Source: Bacillota bacterium (GTDB lineage Bacteria; Bacillota_I; Bacilli_A; RFN20; CAG-826). From it: a stretch of 8,818 bases of DNA. The stretch lies in assembly GCA_026387995.1 (NCBI GenBank), contig JAPLKQ010000045.1:5062-13879 (forward strand), read 5' to 3'. Below, in pieces: positions 5,660-8,818 of the stretch. Numbering within the stretch: the first letter of the stretch is position 1; the number at the start of each line of letters is the position of its first letter. Below the pieces are notes generated by a model that saw nothing but the letters and a program-made list of their open reading frames with translations, searched no databases and was not told the DNA's origin. The translations under genes and the position numbers were made by a program.

Positions 5660-6487
5660 ATGGGACGATTATTACGGCTCGATTTAAGACGGGCGCTCAG
5701 AGATAAATTAGTCATCGTCGTTTTTGCCGTCACCATTGTTTTGTCCTTTCTTGAAGTCTTGCTCGGAACCTTGATGAAATATTCCTATGGAGGCTTTACT
5801 TTCTATACCCTGACGACTCGGTCGCTCTTACTCTCCAGCATGAGCATCAGCAGCACGCCCTTCTTACTCATTGCCATCATGGTGGCCGTGTTTTTAGGCA
5901 AAGATTTAACGTTCGGCACGATCCGTAATAAGATCATCGCCGGCTACAGCAAAAAAGAGATCTATTTCACGCACTTAATCATTTCCTTAATCTTGGCGAC
6001 CGCCGCCTTGTTGGTGTATCAGATTTTAGTCTTCAGCGTCGGCAGCATGTTCATCACCCCGCCGAACGACTGGACAGCAGTCCACTTCCAAGATTTTGCC
6101 ATCCGTTTTGGCCTCAGTTATTTGATTGTCTGGACCGCGGTCTCGATCGTCGTGTTCATTGAGCTCATGACCAAAAGTTTAGTGACGGCTTTAATTGTCA
6201 GCATCATTCTTTTCGTCTTTGGGCCGATCATCGGCATGGGCATTTCCACGTATTTCGTTTTTAGACAAGCGTTAGGTGATTCTGACCTCGGTGTCCGGAT
6301 TACGGATTTCTTCTATTTCTATCAAGCCTACACGGTCCCGAATGGCAGCCTGCTTGATCAGTTGGGCGGTAGCAGCAATGCTATCGAGGCGTCGCTGGCC
6401 TGGAAGACGCTCGGCGTCAACCTTGTCATGCTCGGCGGACTCAACTTTTTAGGCATTTACTTATTCCCGAAAACTGACCTCAAATAA
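5660..6487 (+). CDS. ABC-2 type permease
   Basis: This 275-residue membrane protein is the likely partner of the ATPase encoded just upstream. It has six likely membrane helices, near 17-37, 65-80, 104-128, 149-169, 174-198 and 251-269. The segment FLGKDLTFGTIRNKIIAGYSKKEIYFTH (78-105) matches the usual coupling region of ABC-2 permeases, where a cytoplasmic stretch of the form (E/D)-x-x-x-GT(I/L)-R precedes helix 3. The start codon is two bases after the ATPase stop, and its Shine-Dalgarno GGAGG (5646-5650) lies inside the last codons of the ATPase, a layout typical of translational coupling. The family is assigned from topology and this motif; the transported substrate is unknown. Confidence 0.88.
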   Translation: MGRLLRLDLRRALRDKLVIVVFAVTIVLSFLEVLLGTLMKYSYGGFTFYTLTTRSLLLSSMSISSTPFLLIAIMVAVFLGKDLTFGTIRNKIIAGYSKKEIYFTHLIISLILATAALLVYQILVFSVGSMFITPPNDWTAVHFQDFAIRFGLSYLIVWTAVSIVVFIELMTKSLVTALIVSIILFVFGPIIGMGISTYFVFRQALGDSDLGVRITDFFYFYQAYTVPNGSLLDQLGGSSNAIEASLAWKTLGVNLVMLGGLNFLGIYLFPKTDLK

Positions 6488-6504
6488 AGCAAGAGGACAA
6501 GACG

Positions 6505-7154
6505 ATGCTCGAAATCCTGCACGACATATTGAAGAACAATCCCGGCACCATCGAGCTGACGTTTTTAAGTTGGTACCATCTTCTTTACATCTTGCTCGAT
6601 CTCACCCTCATCGCCACGATTTGTCTCTTTAACGCCAAGAAGTCAACAAGACCCCGTTTCACTTATCGACCTTAAGCGCGTTTCTGATTCTTTTGGCCAT
6701 GATCATCAAAAAGGATTGGTTCCGGAATATCGTCGTCATGTACGCGATGTTCGCCGGGATCCTCTTTCTCATCGCCCCGCAGACCTATGTGCAGGGCGGC
6801 TATTCGCCGTTCTGTTATCAAGTCATACAGACGTTCCTTTATCATGGCGCGGTGCTCCTATGGGCGCTCTTTGCCATCCTCAGCGGTTTCGTGAAACCGA
6901 GCCTCGCTTTTTTACCGTCGAGCCTCGCCTCGTTCCCGATGATCGGCGTGTGGGCGGAAATCGGCAATACGCTCTTTAATACGCCCACCCGTAACTTCAT
7001 GTTCATGCGGCACGATATCATCGGCTTAGTGCCCGGTAACTGGTATTTTCTGGAATACGCGATCATCGCTTCCTTGGCCATGGCCGGCTATTACGCTTTC
7101 TTTGGCAAAGTCTATCCTCGTATCGCCTTAAAACTTAACCTCGCAAATAATTAA
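6505..7154 (+). pseudogene. Frameshifted membrane protein, YwaF/TIGR02206-like, third gene of the ABC operon
   Basis: An ATG at 6505 with AAGAGGA (6491-6497) seven bases upstream opens a frame that starts well (FLSWYHLLYILLDLTLI) but stops at 6673-6675 after 56 codons. The -1 frame, open from 6633, continues with NKTPFHLSTLSAFLILLAMII and runs to 7154. Joining the frames near 6642 gives about 216 residues with about six helices, the usual size of YwaF/TIGR02206 proteins. The hydrophobic helix crosses the TTG at 6693, so the second part does not begin there. Features are GILFLIAPQ, FCYQVIQTFLYHG and NTPTRNFMFM. Related proteins have been annotated as TMEM164-like acyltransferases, from memory and uncertain. 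No classic slippery heptamer is present, so a one-base deletion or assembly error is more likely than programmed frameshifting. Confidence 0.75.
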
Positions 7155-7164
7155 AAGGGTTGCA

Positions 7165-7193
7165 TTAACTGAGGGTTAATGGTAATCTATATT
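7165..7193 (+). promoter_or_regulatory. Candidate promoter of tRNA-fMet
   Basis: TTAACT (7165-7170) and TATATT (7188-7193) are separated by 17 bp, giving a start near 7200, twenty bases before the tRNA. The -35 lies inside the inverted repeat ATTAAC/GTTAAT (7164-7169, 7175-7180). No clear terminator separates the preceding operon, so readthrough is possible. Confidence 0.5.
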
Positions 7194-7219
7194 AGCGTTT
7201 GAAAAGACGCGTAAATTAT

Positions 7220-7296
7220 CGCGGGGTAGAGCAGCCTGGTAGCTCGTCGGGCCCATAACCCGGAGGTCGTTGGTTCAAATCCTTCCCCCGCAACCA
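7220..7296 (+). tRNA. Initiator tRNA-fMet (anticodon CAT)
   Basis: Initiator hallmarks are present: an unpaired C1-A72 (7220/7292), the three G-C pairs GGG/CCC at the base of the anticodon loop (7249-7251 with 7259-7261), anticodon CAT (7254-7256), and encoded CCA (7294-7296). Two features are odd. The anticodon loop is CCCATAA, so position 33 is C (7253) instead of the almost universal U. The T stem (7269-7273 with 7281-7285, GTTGG/CCTTC) has two adjacent T-T oppositions. The rest matches Bacillus-type initiators closely. It may be the functional copy with unusual sequence, a decaying extra copy, or carry sequence errors. Confidence 0.93.
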
Positions 7297-7305
7297 AAAA
7301 AACAT

Positions 7306-7333
7306 AGAAGCCCGTCAAACGGCTTCTTTTTTT
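7306..7333 (+). terminator. Intrinsic terminator after tRNA-fMet
   Basis: AGAAGCC (7306-7312) and GGCTTCT (7321-7327) form a 7-bp stem, extendable by two pairs past a bulged C. A run of seven T follows (7327-7333). Confidence 0.9.
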
Positions 7334-7365
7334 CAATTGCATAAACAAAGTTTCAATTGCATAAA
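7331..7365 (+). repeat. Direct repeat pair of 15 bp upstream of the Fic gene
   Basis: TTTCAATTGCATAAA occurs at 7331-7345 and again, identically, at 7351-7365, a period of 20 bp (about two helical turns). The unit contains the palindrome CAATTG. The first copy overlaps the end of the terminator T run. It may be a tandem operator or a short duplication. Confidence 0.85.
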
Positions 7366-7377
7366 ATAGGCAAGCGA

Positions 7378-7408
7378 ATATGCAGATAACCCTAGACCTA
7401 TATGCAGA
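7378..7408 (+). repeat. Direct repeat pair ATATGCAGA in the Fic promoter region
   Basis: ATATGCAGA occurs at 7378-7386 and 7400-7408, a period of 22 bp. The second copy lies inside the spacer between the predicted -35 and -10 boxes, so a protein bound there could block transcription. Confidence 0.6.
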
Positions 7409-7421
7409 AGAGTGATAAAAT
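7393..7421 (+). promoter_or_regulatory. Extended -10 promoter of the Fic gene
   Basis: TAGACC (7393-7398) and TAAAAT (7416-7421) are spaced by 17 bp, and TGA (7413-7415) makes the -10 extended. Transcription is expected near 7428, at the start codon itself. Confidence 0.6.
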
Positions 7422-7427
7422 ATAAAT

Positions 7428-8471
7428 ATGAGAAATTATGATTTAAAGAACGAAACAAAGCCTTTTCTTGATCAAAGTTTTATTGCAAAGATAGCATTCA
7501 TTTTTGAATCCAAGGGAAGAGCCGACAATGTTTCGGCAATCAAACCGGAAATATTAGAACATCTTTTACAATCCGCTATTATTGAAAGCACGATTTCTTC
7601 GAATAGAATTGAGGGAATCAATACATCAGACAACCGGGCCCGGGAAATTCTTTCTGGTTCCGCAAAACCAGCCAACCGCTCAGAAAACGAAATTTTAGGA
7701 TACCAAAAATGCCTAAAAAAAGTGCATAAAGAATTTGAATCGATTCCAATTTCTTCTGCCGAAATACTCAAATTACATAAATTGCTATTTAGTTATCAAG
7801 AAAGTCCCTTTGCCGGAAAATACAAAACCGACGATAATGTTATAGAAGAAACCGACGCCACTGGTAAAAAAGCGGTGAGGTTTGTCCCAACATCCTATCT
7901 GGAAGCTCCGATGGAACTGGAACTGCTCTGCAGCGCTTATAATGATTCGATTCGAAAAAAAGATATCAACCCGTTGTTGTTGATTCCGGTTTTTGTTTTG
8001 GATTTTCTGTGCATTCACCCGTTTCAAGACGGGAATGGCAGAATGTCCCGGCTTCTGACTCTTCTCCTGCTCTATAAGAATGGGTTTAACATTGGAAAAT
8101 ACATTAGCATTGAAAAAGCGGTTGAGGAAACGAAAGAAGGCTATTACCAAGCTTTAAAAAACAGTTCTTATGATTGGCATAGCGGGAATAACGACACGGC
8201 ATATTTTGGCCAGTACCTTTTGGAAATCGTGATTTATTGTTATAAGGAATTTGAAAATCGCACTCTATTTATTCAGAGCAAAGAAAGCAAATTTCAAAGA
8301 ATAAAAACATTTATTGATGACAATATCGGTTTAATTACCAAAAAAGACATTAAGGAACATTGCCCTGATATTAGCGTGACGACGATTGAACTTACTCTAT
8401 CGACCTTATTGAATCAGGGGTATATCTTGAAGAAGAGTGGCGGTCGTTTTTCCTCTTACCAAAAAGCTTGA
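7428..8471 (+). CDS. Fic-family protein (AMPylase-type) with C-terminal winged helix
   Basis: This 347-residue protein carries the complete Fic catalytic motif HPFQDGNGRMSR (197-208), with catalytic H197, acidic D201 and R205, so it is probably active in transferring AMP or a related group from a nucleotide to protein hydroxyls. The N-terminal helix holds SNRIEG (58-63), fitting the (S/T)xxxE(G/N) inhibitory motif whose Glu blocks ATP binding; this is the self-inhibited class II arrangement. A likely flap region is FAGKYKTDDNVIE (128-140). Residues about 285-345 look like a winged helix (ITKKDIKEHCP, ending in a GG(R)F wing), suggesting DNA binding and possible autoregulation. No antitoxin gene is adjacent. 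The gene is more AT-rich than its neighbours (many ATT, TTA, AAA, GAA) and ends in two tandem TGA codons, unlike all others here. No Shine-Dalgarno at proper distance is seen. Confidence 0.93.
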   Translation: MRNYDLKNETKPFLDQSFIAKIAFIFESKGRADNVSAIKPEILEHLLQSAIIESTISSNRIEGINTSDNRAREILSGSAKPANRSENEILGYQKCLKKVHKEFESIPISSAEILKLHKLLFSYQESPFAGKYKTDDNVIEETDATGKKAVRFVPTSYLEAPMELELLCSAYNDSIRKKDINPLLLIPVFVLDFLCIHPFQDGNGRMSRLLTLLLLYKNGFNIGKYISIEKAVEETKEGYYQALKNSSYDWHSGNNDTAYFGQYLLEIVIYCYKEFENRTLFIQSKESKFQRIKTFIDDNIGLITKKDIKEHCPDISVTTIELTLSTLLNQGYILKKSGGRFSSYQKA

Positions 8472-8515
8472 TGAGTTCTGAACGATTATTCTTTATTTCG
8501 TCGTTCGCTAACGAT

Positions 8516-8540
8516 AGGCCCGATGCATTCGGGCCTTTTT
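8516..8540 (+). terminator. Intrinsic terminator after the Fic gene
   Basis: AGGCCCGA (8516-8523) and TCGGGCCT (8529-8536) pair perfectly around TGCAT, followed by TTTTTCTTT. A small hairpin (TCGTT/AACGA) sits just before it. Confidence 0.92.
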
Positions 8541-8562
8541 CTTTGCGAAGTAATCGTCCAAC

Positions 8563-8592
8563 TAGACACCCCTTTGAAAAAACTACTATAAT
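8563..8592 (+). promoter_or_regulatory. Promoter of the rubrerythrin gene
   Basis: TAGACA (8563-8568) and a consensus TATAAT (8587-8592) are separated by 18 bp. Transcription would begin near 8599, leaving a short leader of about 24 bases with GGAGGA (8609-8614). No clear PerR-type operator is seen. Confidence 0.75.
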
Positions 8593-8622
8593 AGAACTAT
8601 CAATGATTGGAGGATCATCATC

Positions 8623-8818
8623 ATGGAATTAAAAGGAACCAAGACCGAAAAGAACTTGCAGACCGCCTTTAGCGGCGAGTCGCAAGCCCGCAACAAGTAT
8701 ACCTATTACGACTCCGTCGCTAACAAGGAAGGGTACGAACAGATTATTGCCCTCTTCTTAGAAACCGACGAGAATGAAAAGGCCCATGCCAAATTGTGGT
8801 TTAAAGAACTGCCTGGCG
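8623..8818 (+). CDS. Rubrerythrin, N-terminal part (cut by window end)
   Basis: The 65 visible codons encode the start of a rubrerythrin, a cytoplasmic di-iron protein that reduces hydrogen peroxide in anaerobes. The helix NLQTAFSGESQARNKY (11-26) carries the first iron-ligand Glu (E19), and ETDENEKAHA (47-56) carries the ExxH ligands E52 and H55, typical of the ferritin-like four-helix domain. The C-terminal rubredoxin-like Cys4 domain, if present, lies outside the window. The start has GGAGGA eight bases upstream and a strong promoter of its own. The gene returns to the C-ending codon style of the rest of the window, in contrast with the Fic gene just before it. It points to an anaerobic or microaerophilic lifestyle. 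Confidence 0.95.
   Translation, partial: MELKGTKTEKNLQTAFSGESQARNKYTYYDSVANKEGYEQIIALFLETDENEKAHAKLWFKELPG

Noticed and set aside
6633..6672. Programmed -1 ribosomal frameshift in the ywaF-like gene
   Set aside because: No X XXY YYZ slippery heptamer and no obvious downstream stimulatory stem were found; a one-base deletion explains it more simply.
6693..7154. Separate gene starting at TTG 6693
   Set aside because: There is no Shine-Dalgarno site, and the membrane helix begins upstream of the TTG in the same frame, so this is the tail of a frameshifted gene.
7331..7408. Possible CRISPR-like repeats
   Set aside because: Only two copies of each unit occur, with gaps of 5 and 13 bp, far too short for spacers; they fit operator-like repeats better.
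7428..8474. UGA read as tryptophan (Mycoplasma-type code)
   Set aside because: Trp codons are TGG in all genes, and the Fic gene ends sensibly at TGA TGA just before a terminator, so the standard code fits.
7297..8560. Prophage or integrative element at tRNA-fMet
   Set aside because: No integrase gene and no second copy of the tRNA 3' end were found to the right of the Fic gene within the window.

Overview
The window looks like a chromosome segment of an anaerobic or microaerophilic Bacillota bacterium, of a Bacilli/Erysipelotrichia-like type. The tRNAs resemble Bacillus tRNAs and encode CCA, promoters are of the sigma-A type, Shine-Dalgarno sites are purine-rich, terminators are hairpins followed by T runs, and a rubrerythrin begins at the right edge. 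Trp is TGG and stops are mostly TAA/TAG. Most genes favour C-ending codons (ATC, CTC, GCC, GTC). All genes are on the + strand. I cannot name a genus from sequence alone.

Layout. 1-28 is the terminator of an upstream gene. 126-1211 encodes a PTS IIC-like (PTS_EIIC_2) membrane protein. 1241-2637 holds five tRNAs (Arg-TCG, Ala-TGC, elongator Met-CAT, Ile2-CAT, Ser-TGA) around a YdeI/DUF1801 gene (1567-2154). 2772-3434 encodes a YhhN/TMEM86-type lysoplasmalogenase-like protein. 3598-4617 encodes a DUF2804 protein behind a structured leader. 4737-7154 is a three-gene operon: a BcrA-like ABC ATPase, an ABC-2 permease, and a YwaF/TIGR02206-like membrane protein split by a -1 frameshift. 7220-7296 is the initiator tRNA. 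7428-8471 is an AT-rich Fic-family gene preceded by direct repeats and a promoter so close to the ATG that a leaderless mRNA is predicted. 8623 to the end is the 5' part of a rubrerythrin gene.

How the parts relate. The ABC ATPase, permease and third membrane protein are translationally close and probably act together at the membrane. The yhhN-like gene and the broken ywaF-like gene belong to families whose animal relatives act on ether phospholipids, a speculative common theme. The Fic gene differs from its surroundings in codon use, stop codon and start-site architecture, and lies directly downstream of tRNA-fMet, so it is the best candidate for horizontally acquired DNA.

I see no clear new multi-gene system. 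The most unusual signals are the initiator tRNA (C33 and two U-U mismatches in the T stem), T-stem mismatches in three of six tRNAs, the repeat-rich Fic control region, the alternative hairpins ahead of the DUF2804 gene, and the frameshifted third gene of the ABC operon.
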